A stretch of 64,000 nt of DNA, from assembly GCA_944548615.1 (NCBI GenBank), contig OX155960.1:15059883-15123882 (forward strand), read 5' to 3'. Positions within the stretch are counted from its first letter, which is position 1. Every line of letters begins with the position of its first letter. Source of the DNA: Micropterix aruncella (lineage: Eukaryota > Arthropoda > Insecta > Lepidoptera > Micropterigidae). The position numbers and the translations under genes are program-made. Positions 47,067-57,329 of the stretch are shown piece after piece. The notes beneath the pieces are model-generated. The model was not told where the DNA came from and searched no databases. It was given only the letters and a program-made list of their open reading frames with translations.

Positions 47067-47249
47067 TTGCAATACCACTCAGGAGATCCGCTTTTGGCCA
47101 ATCCAGTTTCTCTTATCTTGCCTCCAAAATTTTATAATTGCCTACCACCAAACATTAAAGACATTAAAATTTCATATAAATTTAAAAATAGTTTGAGTGC
47201 CTACCTCTTAAATTGTACAAATGCAGATATTGAACACCTTATTAAATAA
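47067..47249 (+). pseudogene. LINE ORF2 C-terminal fragment
   Basis: ILPPKFYNCLPPNIKDIKIS then YKFKNSLSAYLLN. 'P..YN.LP..I......F...L..YLL' is the usual ORF2 end. It is followed by an AT-rich 3' UTR with TTGGAACAGGCGGCAGCCTAG (47558-47578), the Jockey-like tail motif also seen at 55296-55317, and AATTTGAAATTTGAA at about 47633-47650. Confidence 0.55.
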
Positions 47250-47836
47250 TTGAATCTTTATATTAAAAACATAATAGTATATGTAGTAATATAAATTAAT
47301 AATTTCTAAATGCAATTTTATTTTAATATTTGTGAATTTATTTTGTATATTATTATTACATAATAATACTTATTAATACATATATAAATATATATTCATT
47401 TTTATCATGTTTTAAAATAAAATAATATTGTCAATTTTCATGACATTTTCTTACGAGTTTTTATTAGGTAGATATTTCTGTTACATTAAGTATGATTTTG
47501 TTTATTTATATAAATATAATATTATAGATTTCTTAGGATAATTAAAATAAATTGTCCTTGGAACAGGCGGCAGCCTAGTTAGGTTAGGACTTTTGTATAT
47601 TGAATGTACTCATAATTTGAACTCAAAAAATAATTTGAAATTTGAAATATTGTATATTTTGGGAGATATATTAAAAGCCTTTGAGCAAAAGTAGTTCTCA
47701 TTTGGGGCAATTTATAATAATCGCCAGCAGCTCTCTGTGTTATGTGAGATTTTTGCGATTTGATGAGATTATATTTTTGTCTCAAATGACATTTTGACAA
47801 ATAATAGTCGAACTTCCAACACCTGACACTCTTGAA

Positions 47837-48515
47837 CAGAGGTTCTCAAAGTTATTTCGTCTACCGCCCACTTTGAAAATTAAATATTTTTCAGCGCCCC
47901 CAATTTTTTTTAACTTAACAACACCTTAAAAACCACAATGACATTCATTACGTTAATAATAGTTCTAAACGAGGCTTTTTTCCTAGTGGGAGTAGTTAAA
48001 ATGCAACTTTATAATATTAAAAGTATCTTTTATTCGAATTAAAACATAATCAATTTTAATTTTAAAACTAACCTAATGTGAAGGATGAATCTGATAATTT
48101 TTAAAAAGTTTGTTCATATCAGGTTCGAATTTACTCAAAAACAGCCGCAAGTCGCCGCTTTCGGTAACATGTAAACGATTTCTCTTTTTAGTAAGCAGCG
48201 TTGCCACACCACTAAATCCACGTTCACACAAATATAACGATGGTAATGCTATCCTACGAAAGCTATGTTAAATATTTTTAATTTGTATGCAATCAAACAT
48301 GGTAGAAATATCAACTAAATTATCGATGTTGTGTAGTAGGTACCTAGGTTTTAATTTCAGTGAATTTTAAAATATTAAATAGATGAAATTACAATTCAGC
48401 CATAGCCCCCCTAAAACACGTCAACACCCCCCATTTTTATCTGGGCCCCTTACCGCCCCCCTCTAGGCCACCAGCGCTCACAAGGGGGCAATATCGTCCA
48501 CTTTGAGAACCACTG
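47837..48515 (-). mobile_element. hAT element, deleted, with 8-bp target duplication
   Basis: CTCTTGAA flanks it at 47829-47836 and 48516-48523. Ends CAGAGGTTCTCAAAGT and, inverted, CAGTGGTTCTCAAAGT differ at two positions. It retains a transposase C-terminus (48073-48267). 679 bp in all. Confidence 0.9.
48073..48267 (-). pseudogene. hAT transposase C-terminal dimerisation segment
   Basis: The minus strand reads HSFRRIALPSLYLCERGFSG, VATLLTKKRNRLHVTESGDL, RLFLSKFEPDMNKLFKNYQI and HPSH, then TAG. 'LP....CERGFS.L..L.TKKRN.L....DLRL.LS...P' is the C-terminal (hATC) part of hAT transposases, also kept in domesticated ZBED/FAM200-type proteins. It has no Met and is closed by a TAA directly upstream, so simple ORF calling misses it. 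The rest of the transposase, including the catalytic core, has been deleted. Confidence 0.8.
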
Positions 48516-48604
48516 CTCTTGAAAGAGCAGTGTCGATGGATATCTAAACGGCCTTCGTAAAATAGTTTTTAAAATAGATTTTGGCTCTATAAAAGTTATT
48601 TTTT

Positions 48605-48850
48605 TATTTTTGTTTGAGTGGGGCTTTTCTAAGGTCTTTATGAGCCTTGTAACACTGCGACCAGTGCTGATCTATTGTGTTCCCCACCTACTATAGTTCT
48701 GCGCTAAGCCTCGTGTCATTTAAGAACCGCAGCAGGCTTTTGGCGCCAGATTGTTTTACCTCCTCAGGTTGGAGGTAATGACCACGTAAGTGGCTGTATC
48801 TTTTACGCATCTCTCTATCTCAAGTAGAGGTATAGATGAAGTGTAGATTT
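48605..48850 (-). mobile_element. R1/Jockey-like LINE 3' end, 5'-truncated
   Basis: Minus strand: HYLQPEEVKQSGAKSLLRFL and NDTRLSAEL then stop (48691-48693), a 3' UTR (ATCAGCACTGGTCGCAGTG, AAAAGCCCCACTC), and an A-rich end at about 48598-48612. It differs from the copy at 29048-29241 by only a few changes, so the family was recently active. Confidence 0.8.
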
Positions 48851-49504
48851 TGCACAGCCTTCCTACCCAATAATACCATAGTGAAACATCGACTCGCAGA
48901 GTAATGTTATTTTGTCATTTTGTACCTTACCATTTTGTACGACCTTCTTACAGTTCACAATAAAGACATTATTATTAAAACTTATTATAAACTAGAAATT
49001 ATTATAATATCTAAAAATGAGAAATGTAATAAAAAACCCAAGGATTTTTTACCTACTTTTTAATAATAAGCCGAAGGTAGGGCGGTTAAACAGTTATATA
49101 ACAGGGATTAAATAATTCAAACAAATCTACTACAATAATTCCCCTGAATAAATCCTCACCATATTACAAGTATAACTACCTTGCCTAAAAGCTAACAAAA
49201 GCGACGGCTTACATTCCGGCCAGGTAATTTATCGTTGAGAAACTATTACAGAGTCAGCAAACCGAGCACGGAACAAAGGAGTGAGAATACCAGTAGACCG
49301 AACTCATCCATGGGGAATACCCACAACTGTTACAGATATCTGCATGTGGTATCCAGCATAATAATGATCTAAGTTTAATTAGCGGTTAAAGCAGAGTACA
49401 CATTATCGAAATCAATGTAGGAAAATGAACATGTTGGAATCAATGTAGGAAAATGAATATGCATATACTTATTGCTATAGGTAATGTAATTATTTTTAGA
49501 AGTC
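48851..49504. other. No gene seen
   Basis: AT-rich; short AATCAATGTAGGAAAATGAA duplication at about 49407-49456. Confidence 0.4.
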
Positions 49505-49900
49505 AAGTTGTTTGTTTGAAAAGCTTTATTGCACACGCATAAGAGTACAATGTGGTGGGCCTATTGCCAAGTGACAATATCTTACGGCCATACCACTTTT
49601 CTACGCTCGTGGGATCGCCCTTTTTTATATATCGGTGTAATCTTGGCTACTTTATAACAATCTGGAAATATTCCCTCTGAAAAGCTTAAATGGTAAAGAT
49701 ATGTTAGACAGGGTGCCAGTACACGTTTATGGATTTTAATTACACTAACAGGTATGTCATCGAGACCAGTTGATTTTTTGTTCTTTGGAGAGCCGATACA
49801 TTTTTCTATTTCTTGATTGTTGATCGATAGTTTGATCCTTATTAAATGTAGTTTATGTAGAACTCTTTGGATGCTTTCTATTTTTCTAGTTTTTATATAT
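49505..49900 (-). pseudogene. LINE reverse-transcriptase N-terminal fragment plus 3' tail
   Basis: A Met-less frame (about 49900-49582) reads ESIQRVLHKLHLIRIKLSIN, NQEIEKCIGSPKNKKSTGLD, DIPVSVIKIHKRVLAPCLTY, LYHLSFSEGIFPDCYKVAKI and TPIYKKG. This is the start of a LINE reverse transcriptase: 'I..L....S.G.D.IP...IK', 'L..LFN.S...G.FP...K.AK..P..K.G'. It joins directly to a LINE 3' tail (49505-49597: AAGCTTTATTGCACACGC, GCCAAGTGACAATATC, minus orientation), so most of ORF2 is deleted between. Confidence 0.75.
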
Positions 49901-50134
49901 TATTGTTATTGAATTGCTGATTCTCTATGTTTTCTCATTATTTCTGTTGTTTTTTATTTTTCTAGTTTTTATGTCTTTGTTATTGATTTTTTGAATTTCT
50001 ATGTTTTTTTCAATTATTAGTTTTTTATAGACTTTTTATAATTTTATGAGTAATTTGAAATGTAATTTTATTTGTAGAAATACCACTAGATATGTAATTT
50101 CTATACCCAGATCGGGTTTTTGAAAATTATTCTT

Positions 50135-50560
50135 ATTCTTATTCTACCGCCAGGGTTATTGTGACTAAAGGTTTATGTGGGCAAATTGATTCACAAGTAA
50201 TAACTGAATACACTTACATAATAGTCATCATAGGATAAAATATAAAACAGTGATTATTAACGTATGCTAACTCGATATTGAAGGGAGAAGTGGAGTATAA
50301 GGACAAGCAAAGGAGACAGGAGGGGAAGGGGGTATTCATGAGTTGAGTAAATGTCTCTTTAACGATTTTTTAAACCCGCTCAGGTTTTCAAATTGTCTTA
50401 TTGGTAAAGGTACGGAATTCCAGAGTCGGGCCGCCTGCACTGCGAAGGACCTAGACATGAAGGTTGATGAATGCTGAGGTATAGCCAGTAATAGATTTTC
50501 CTGAGAGCGCAATGGAAGGCCATGGGATGAAAGCGGAGAGAAGAGATTATACAAATAAGT
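50135..50560 (-). mobile_element. LINE 3' end with (AATAAG)n tail
   Basis: ORF2 end (50336-50554), G-rich (plus strand) 3' UTR, and AATAAG repeats (plus-strand CTTATT) at 50128-50144. Related 3' UTR at 15725-15960. Confidence 0.75.
50336..50554 (-). pseudogene. LINE ORF2 C-terminal fragment
   Basis: YNLFSPLSSHGLPLRSQENL, LLAIPQHSSTFMSRSFAVQA, ARLWNSVPLPIRQFENLSGF and KKSLKRHLLNS. The same block is at 51350-51601. 'LWN.LP..IR......F...L..HL' closes CR1/Jockey ORF2 proteins. The frame is intact to its stop, but the reverse transcriptase is absent. Confidence 0.8.
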
Positions 50561-51079
50561 AAGTGTGTCGTGCTTGACTGACTTGACTTAGAACCAGGGT
50601 TGGTCAGTATTTTGAATACTTGTATTTGAACTACGTAGTTTAACTACAAATTACTAGTTTGTAGTTTATATTTAGGTACTCATCCTGAAGTAGTATGAAT
50701 TTTTAATTAAATCACTTTTTTGTACAGTAGTTTGTATTTTGTATTTTGGAACTACTTTGGAACTATTTCGAAGCTACATGAACAGAAAACAGGCGGCTAT
50801 GGTGGTACAGCTATGGTGGTGGTTTGAATTAATTTTTACTGGCTCCTGAAACAAGGAGGTAGCATCATCATTGTAAAACTACTAGTAAAGTGCATTACGG
50901 TTCTGTACCTTTTTAATACAACAGATTTATACATGATAGCTTGAAAAAAGGCCGTATATTAGGGCACACATAAATGATCGGGAATCTCTAACTTACCGTT
51001 AGTCCATAAAGTAACTAACATTATTTTACGGGCAAAGGGCAAGTGTCTACTACCGATGTCAAGAAAATTGATTATTGTT
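50561..51079. other. No gene seen
   Basis: TTTGTATTT/AACTAC low-complexity words at 50610-50770. No coding segment. Confidence 0.4.
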
Positions 51080-51150
51080 TTTTTTTACTCTTTATTTTAA
51101 AGTTGCACAATGTGCGGGTTTATAATCATACGACAATCTTTTACAACCAA
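51080..51150 (-). mobile_element. LINE 3' tail, ~70 bp, inverted next to the following LINE
   Basis: TTTACTCTTTATTTTAAAG, TGTGCGGGTTTATAATCATA and CGACAATCTTTTACAACCAA match the minus-oriented tail at 10010-10085. It abuts a plus-strand ORF2 piece without spacer. Confidence 0.7.
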
Positions 51151-51601
51151 CCCCCTTCTGGATTATGGAGATGTCGCATTTCTCGACCTCACAGAGGAGT
51201 TATCCACCAAAGTTGAGCGTCTCCAAAATGTTTGCATTCGGTATATCCATGGCCTCAGAAAATTTGACCACATCACGGAGTACCGAGAGAAGCTTCACTG
51301 GCTGTCGACCCGGGAGAAAAGAGACATGCGAGTTCTCTGTATGCTTTTCAAGATCTTGGATGGCGTCGCTCCCAATTATCTTACCGACAGATTTACTGCA
51401 CTATCGGCTCATGGACGCCCTCTGAGATCTAAAAACAACCTTCTACTCTCTATCCCTAGTCACAGCAGTGACTTCTTCTCATTCTCTTTCACCGTGCTTA
51501 GAGCCCGTCTTTGGAATGCTTTGCCGAAAAATGTGAGAACCGCGCCAAGCATAACAACTTTTAAAAACAGACTCAGAGAGCATTTGAAATCCTCCAGATA
51601 A
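51151..51601 (+). pseudogene. LINE ORF2 C-terminal region (CR1/Jockey type)
   Basis: LLDYGDVAFLDLTEELSTKV, ERLQNVCIRYIHGLRKFDHI, LHWLSTREKRDMRVLCMLFK, NYLTDRFTALSAHGRPLRSK and ARLWNALPKNVRTAPSITTF then LREHLKSS. 'P.LDYGD....L.......L..LQN.C.R...' begins after the reverse-transcriptase thumb, so the catalytic palm is missing. The uninterrupted frame starts further left (51110), but its first ~15 residues come from the inverted LINE tail and are not part of the protein. No stop or frameshift, so a young insertion. Confidence 0.85.
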
Positions 51602-51892
51602 ATTCCCTTTCCCCCTCCCATTCCCCTCCTTTTAAAACTTTAGCGTCCTTATAGGTGTTAGATTATTTTGATGTGGCAAATCTGTGCCCACAAAGAGTAA
51701 AGTATATATTTCTTTCTATCCTCCTTTATTTTATTTGTCATACTCTTTATATAGGTTAAGTTATGTAGTCTACTCGCAAATAATGTTCTTACAATAGTAT
51801 AGGTTAGCTCTAAAATATTGCTCGCAGGCAATAAGCTCGCCTTTTCTTAAGAATAAAGAGTTTTATTATTATTATTATTATTATTATTATAA
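51151..51892 (+). mobile_element. LINE 3' end with (TTA)n tail
   Basis: ORF2 end to 51601, 3' UTR with CAGGCAATAAGCTCGCC, AATAAAG signal at about 51851, and TTA repeats at 51862-51890. Confidence 0.8.
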
Positions 51893-52449
51893 ACTTCGGA
51901 ATAATCTAGTACAACAAATCATACGGCTACATGAATCATGGTCTGTAATGAACCTAACGCTAATTCAATTAAATTCAGTTCTTTATTTAGAAAACAAATA
52001 TTTTAAAAAATATTGTACTTTTAAGTACAACATAATATCTAACGAGAGTAAAGCCAAAGATGTTTTAAATTATTTAAAATGTATTAAAAAAGAACACAAA
52101 AATGCTACACGAGAAAGAAAACAAAAAAAAAGAATTTTAAATTTAGAAGTATTTCTGCCGGTTTTAAAGTATGTTTGTGTGATGGAGAGCGTTTGTATGT
52201 GTGTAAGTGTGTGTGTGTGTGTAGGTGTGTGTGAGTGTTTGTGTGTGTGGTTATGTTGGGGGTTATGGCCATGTGAGTGCATGTGGAAATGCGGGATGCT
52301 ATCTTAATTCTTTTTGATCTTCAGCTTTTTACATACCTCTTTAACATAAGACTGACTACAGTCGTGGTTAAATATGTCGTTTTCGTTAAAGTCTACAATA
52401 AAATTTATTTGATAACTTCGAAAATTATTATTTGTAGCGTCCGTAGCCG

Positions 52450-52645
52450 CTTTGACACCGGTTCTCCTCGTTGTTGATGAAGTTCAGCAGCGTTGGGCGC
52501 GGTCAATAAATACTTGGATGGGTGACCGCCTGAGTGTTTGACTGTGTGATGCTATAAATACCCACCTAGCAGACGTTTCCGATAGGCAACAAGGCGGGTC
52601 CCACAAAAAAGGTACCAGTCATGTGGGTAAAAATAAATAAATAAG
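52450..52645 (+). mobile_element. 5S-rRNA-derived SINE-like unit
   Basis: ACACCGGTTCTC...AAGTTCAGCAGCG, TTGGGCGCGGTCA and TACTTGGATGGGTGACCGCC follow 5S rRNA order, including the internal pol III promoter (A box AAGTTnAGCA and C box TGGATGGGTGACCGCCTG). The 5S 3' stem is replaced by GTGTTTGACTGTGTGATGC and a 70-bp body (AACAAGGCGGGTCCCAC), ending in an AAATAA tail at about 52628-52644. It carries a two-base-scale insertion (CAATAAATAC) and cannot be a functional 5S gene. SINE3-type is the best fit. Confidence 0.75.
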
Positions 52646-52862
52646 GACAGAAATAAAAGTAAGTTCAAAAATACAACAAGTAACAAATGAATAATAATGA
52701 AAAAAATATATCGTAGAAAGAATAAACTTAATCAAGAAAGTCAAATGCGTTAAAATAAAGGCCGGGAGATATGGCCAATGAAATATTCAGCAATAGTCTA
52801 CTTCATAATTTTATTGTTATTTCAATAATAAATTGCTTTATGACGTGTTTCTATACCTATAA

Positions 52863-53050
52863 CTACATAATTAAAGGCATGGTAGGTGGTCTTATTTTGT
52901 AGACACTTTTCCATGTGGCATCAATCTTCTTCCCCGTGTTAATGAGGTTATCGTCGATATAACGATCACTTATTGTTAGCTCCATAATGGTTTTGATCAC
53001 CCATGTCAACACTGTTATGAGAGATTCATTGTAGGGGAGACTTTGACCTC
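52863..53050 (-). pseudogene. Unassigned coding-like fragment
   Basis: A Met-less minus-strand frame reads GQSLPYNESLITVLTWVIKT, IMELTISDRYIDDNLINTGK, KIDATWKSVYKIRPPTMPLI and M, then stop. Composition looks like protein rather than AT noise, and the region lies in an element-rich stretch. I do not recognise the family; an envelope- or gag-like or LINE origin is possible. Confidence 0.3.
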
Positions 53051-53205
53051 AATGTTACCCATCCTCTCGTTAAGCAGGATATTAAAGAAGTTATGTAGGG
53101 TGCGGATGTATTGGCTGGATTCCAAGTTATACTCATCTCTATTCAAGAATTAGTTAACCTATTGATCAATAGACTGTTGTAGGTAAATAGATATAGATAG
53201 ATAGA

Positions 53206-53275
53206 TAGAAATTCTTTATTGCATATTTAAAGAAAAAAAACATACAACGGGCGGACTTATTGGCTAAAATAAAAC
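53206..53275 (-). mobile_element. LINE 3' tail, 5'-truncated
   Basis: ATTCTTTATTGCATATTTAAA, ACAACGGGCGGACTTATTGG is the minus-oriented LINE tail type of 49505 and 10010; GATA repeats at 53189-53206 form its simple tail. Confidence 0.55.
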
Positions 53276-54310
53276 TAAGGATATACCTACCCGGCATTTA
53301 TACTCAAGGTATAAATATAAAAATAAATATAAACAAAAAATGACTAACCCACTGGTTGATCACCCAGGGAAGGAAAGAAACTGAAAAACTAATTTGTTTT
53401 ATTCCTGGCTAACTTACAATTCCTAACACATTATTATTCACCTACCATATATTTATGATTGGCATGCTATTTGTTCTTTATAATATTATTATCACATACT
53501 TTTTAAGATTATTTGAAATTTTATTTTTTACTAAAATTTTAGTTTACTTGATTTTATTTTTCACGGCATTCTTTAGCGTATTATTTTTTTATTTAGCATT
53601 AGGCAGTACTTAATTATACGAATCTGAGCCTACCTTAGTGCGGACGTCTCGTGCGATCCAGTTAGGTTAGGTTTAATTTATTTGTAACTAATATTATGAT
53701 TTTTTGTAAAATAAAGAATTTGAATTTGAACTTTAAAATACAATCTCTTATAGCCAACCTTCGTGGAAGTGTAAGAGTTTAGGTGCCCATAGATAAAATA
53801 AACAGAAAAATACCTATTGCATGAAAAAAATAATCAGGTAACAAAAATGCAATTTTTAAAATATAATTAGGGTTTTGAATATTCGCAAGGAGAGAAGGAT
53901 AGGAGAGGAAGGATAGGAGAGGATGGGATAACACCGAACAAAATATCACCTCAATACAGGCTCCGCCTATTGAAGTGATATCACACCTTCGAAGCGATAC
54001 TCTTTTGTATATTTGCATGTACTCGTACGAGTAGCTAATTATAGGTAAATTAATTATGTAAAATAAGGGATAAATAAATATATTTAAACCACTTCCAGCA
54101 ATCATTTGTATAGGTATATTGCTATCTATGAAAATTACTCAAAATAATTGTTTATCGAAATATCAAAATATCGAATAATTGTTTAAAAAATCAAATAATC
54201 ACTTTTTTAATGTTTCAGTCTGAATTTCAATGATCCCACTAAAGTGCGAATAAATAAAATAAAAACAGATCTCGCACTAGATAGAGCTACTGCTATGTAC
54301 TGGTTCCTAT
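53276..54310. other. AT-rich DNA with a plus-strand LINE 3' tail
   Basis: About 53600-53735 looks like a LINE 3' UTR: GATCCAGTTAGGTTAGGTTT, AAATAAAGAATTTGAATTTGAA. An AGGATAGGAGAGGA repeat lies at 53895-53925. No coding segment. Confidence 0.4.
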
Positions 54311-54764
54311 GAGTGAAGGGTGATTGGAGGCAACTCGGATTGTCAACTACAACGGGCGAGACCGTCACCTCAGGAAGTTTTAATGTTAGTGATTGTTCTA
54401 TCTCCTGTGAGATGAGCGTAGAAGATTTAGAGACATTACAAATCTACCATATAGCTAAGCCAACATGCCCGACAGAGGCTAACGCCTTACGGTGAGGCAC
54501 CGGAAAAGGTACCCAGCGAGTAGCCTAGCCCCCTATCTACCAGTTTTGGAAGTAAACCTTCGTTTGAAAACCATCAGGATACCTCCAACCTCTATAGATT
54601 CAGTTTAAATCTATCGCGGACTAATAGCATATTTTGCCCGGATCTGAATTCAGGATCAGATAGCCATTTGGTGATTTCAAGAGTGGTTGACGATAGGTTA
54701 ACGTCCACCCCCGCTGCTTAGGAGACAGTATATTTCCATAATCTCTATCTCCTTCAGAAACTGA
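54311..54764 (+). mobile_element. Family A copy, tail truncated at a LINE junction
   Basis: Opens GTGATTGGAGGCAACTCGG, head CAACGGGCGAGACCGTCACC, body with CTTACGGTGAGGCACCGG, and stops at CCCCCGCTGCTTAGGAGACAG, CTCCTTCAGAAA where LINE coding sequence takes over. Confidence 0.75.
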
Positions 54765-54972
54765 GAATAATGAAGACGAATATTGTGTTTCTCCGGAAAA
54801 CAGGGAGAGATCAGGTCGTTATAAAGGAAACTTTGAAGTGCCGAAACGTCTAACGTCTTTTGGACAACGTCATTACAGCTTTCTTGCTCCAAGAATGGTT
54901 AATATCATGAGTAAAGAGAACATATTGGAAATTAGCAGCAACCAACAAAAATATCACCTTACATTATGGTAA
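54765..54972 (+). pseudogene. LINE ORF2 C-terminal fragment
   Basis: Translation ENNEDEYCVSPENRERSGRY, KGNFEVPKRLTSFGQRHYSF, LAPRMVNIMSKENILEISSN and ends HLTLW-stop. SFGQRHYSFLAPR matches the LINE at 19280-19600 (SFGQRHYSFIAPR) and fixes its identity. Most of it lies before the first Met. The last ~20 residues have decayed (no 'LK.WL'). Confidence 0.65.
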
Positions 54973-55719
54973 ATAAACCTTGGTAGGAGAGAGACGGAGA
55001 AAACCATTCATTACAATTATAAAATAAATAAATATATTTATTTTCTATATATTTTATATACGTATTTTTACTAATTGTTATATATTATTAGTTATTATTA
55101 TAAATGATTATTTATTATTGCTATTATATATTAATATTATTATTATTATACATTATTATTTAGTATTACTTGTTTATATTTCTAATATTATTTTGGTGTA
55201 GTAAGAATTTAATTTTAACTTGATTTGATTAAATTTTTTTATTTTTATTTTGGAAGTTATGTAGTTTATAATCATTTGTATTGGTATCCTCCTTAGAACA
55301 GGCTCTGCCTAGTTAGGAGCAACACAAGCTATGTTAAGTGCTGCTATGTAAGTAACCCTGCTTCTTATGTTCCTCATGCTGGTACCAACTATAGGCAAAA
55401 TGCATTTCTGTGGCGAACTAGTGACAATTGTAATTATTTGATTAAACGCTTTGACTTTGATCTATTCTGTACGAGTATTAATTAACTCAGTTAGGCAGCA
55501 GCTGAACAGTGAATTCTTTAGCATTAATTGTGGAATATTTTTTGATGTATTTTTAATCGATAACTTTATTTGAAAGGTCACACATGTTTCTTCAACGTTA
55601 CTTAAACGTGAAAACCTTTAATTGGCTCTCTGTTATCCTACTCCTCTTTTTGTTAAATTATAATTAGCTGTTGGTTTTCCTAAAAATAAATAAATAAATA
55701 AATAAATAAAAAGTGCTAA
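54973..55719. other. LINE-type 3' UTRs, AT-rich
   Basis: 55285-55320 has the Jockey-type AGAACAGGCTCTGCCTAGTTAGG tail motif, probably the 3' end of the LINE above. AAAT repeats at 55684-55710 mark another retroelement tail. Confidence 0.45.
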
Positions 55720-56179
55720 CGGCAAAACCGTGCAAAACCGCAAAACCGATTGGCATCGCCGAATGGTGCGCAAACCCTCCAGTAGCGCCGAAAGGCAATC
55801 CCTCAGGGGAAACTGATCCACTAGCCGTGAGGCCTCAGACGCGAGAATCTTACCCGGGGTAGCTTTCCACACGAGGAGGCTACTGAATATGAGTTGGACC
55901 GATCCAAAAACTCAATGTATTTTATGGCCCAAGCTGCACGAAACCGTTCGCTACCGGTGATTGGAGGCAGTTGCGCGGTGTCGACCAGAACGGGCGAATC
56001 CGTCAACCCAGGCTGATATAAATATATTTGATCGTTCTTTCAGCCAATCCACTATCTAGCTCCGCCAACTTACCGCCCGGCACCGGGTAGGTAATCCAGT
56101 GGGCAGACAAAACGCCCTCGCTACCAGTTAAGGCCAGATTTCTCCGGCCTCTCGACTTGTTTCAGGTTCAAGGTCGCTT
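55720..56179 (+). mobile_element. Family A2 tail followed by a family A/A2 head and body
   Basis: Tail words CGATTGGCATCGCCGAATGG, AGGAGGCTACTGAATATGAG and GGCCCAAGCTGCACGAAACC end at 55945. GTGATTGGAGGCAGTTG then opens the next unit (55958), whose body is cut at GGTTCAAGGTCGCTT by a retroelement. Confidence 0.7.
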
Positions 56180-56625
56180 ACATTTTTTTACATTTACATT
56201 TTCGTCGTGTCTAATTGACGGCTAAAGACCGCCCTTGGACGTGTCAAAATAATTGGGTTAGGTAATAAGTCTCGTTTTTACTCTTTACTGAACATACATA
56301 GGTAGTCAAGAATTAACTACTAGATTGTCAAACTATAAATATAAATAATCAAAATAGAAGCCTAATGTTTGAAGTAGTTAGTAATTCGAAAAGATACGTA
56401 ATAAAATTATTCATCGTAATATTCAAATTGTCAGAAAAATGTTAAATAATCAAATTAAATCTACGTTATGCATTTTAAACTAAAAGTACAGATATGAGAC
56501 CATATAAAATAATGAGACAATAAGACTCTACTTTTTAAGTAATTTAAATGGGCACAATATTTAAAAAATCAAGGCCCTCAAATTCAACCAGATTATAAAA
56601 AGGGTGGCCTATCAGCATCTCCTTG
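56180..56625 (-). mobile_element. RTE-like retroelement 3' end inside family A
   Basis: Flanked by CGCTT (56175-56179 and 56626-56630). Read on the minus strand it ends ACACGTCCAAGGGCGGTCTTTAGCCG, AATTAGACACGACG and an AATGT-type tail. The same end, more truncated, sits in the Tc1 gene at 32313. RTE assignment is by tail style only; no reverse transcriptase is present. Confidence 0.65.
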
Positions 56626-57329
56626 CGCTTGCGCGGTACTCTCCCTTACGTAGCGGTGATACGGTGTCTACCGAATCTATCGCGGGACACAGCATCCTTT
56701 GCCCGGCTGTTCAACCGTGATCGGGTGGCCGAATGGTTGCTTCAAGAGCAGTTGCCGTAAGGTTAACAACTACCTTGTTGTATATGAAACAAAGGACGCC
56801 GTGGTCCGCGATAGATTCGGTATACACCGTTTCACCGCTTCGTAAGGGAGAGGACCGCGCAAGCGACCTCGAACTTGGAACCAATCGAGAAACCGGAGAA
56901 ATCTGGTCACAATTGGTAGTAAGGGTGCGAGTGTCGCCCGCCAGGTAACATTACTGGCTATCTCGCGGTAAGGCGTTGGTCTCTTACGGGTTGTGGCGTA
57001 GCTAGCTGGTGGACTGTTTTGTCCCAAGTCTTCTACGCTCACTCCAGGGAGATAGAACGACTAATCGTTAAATTTCCTGTGGTGACGGGCTCGCCCGCTG
57101 TAGTCAACAACCCAAGTTGTATATGAAACAATACTGTTTCCAGACTCCCCCGGCTATCAGTCGGAATGCACAATCGATTAGCTGATTAGCACGGTGTGTA
57201 AACCGTCAGTAGCATCCGAAGGTTGATACCTAGGGGAGACTGTCCCGCAGGCCGGAGTCCTACACGGGCTCGCACTTCTGTGTGGAGGCTGCCGGATGGC
57301 TGTTGACTCGTGAGTTTGGCCGACCCTTA
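56626..57329 (+). mobile_element. Family A body and tail, with a nested family A insertion
   Basis: Continues the unit from 56179 (CGCTTGCGCGGTACTCTCCC), breaks at 56793-57115 for a minus-oriented copy, then resumes ACTGTTTCCAGACTCCCCCGG to GTTTGGCCGACCC, where a MITE interrupts it. Confidence 0.8.
56793..57115 (-). mobile_element. Family A copy, 323 bp, with 16-bp target duplication
   Basis: GTTGTATATGAAACAA is at 56777-56792 and 57116-57131. The inserted unit has its head at 57115 (TTGGGTTGTTGACTACAGCGG) and stops within the body at GACCACGGCGTCCT. It shows the head to be a fixed end and the body side to be the variable, truncated end. Confidence 0.85.

Noticed and set aside
52450..52560. 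Functional 5S rRNA gene
   Set aside because: The 5' and 3' stem strands are missing and there is an insertion near the C box; a SINE-like derivative fits better.
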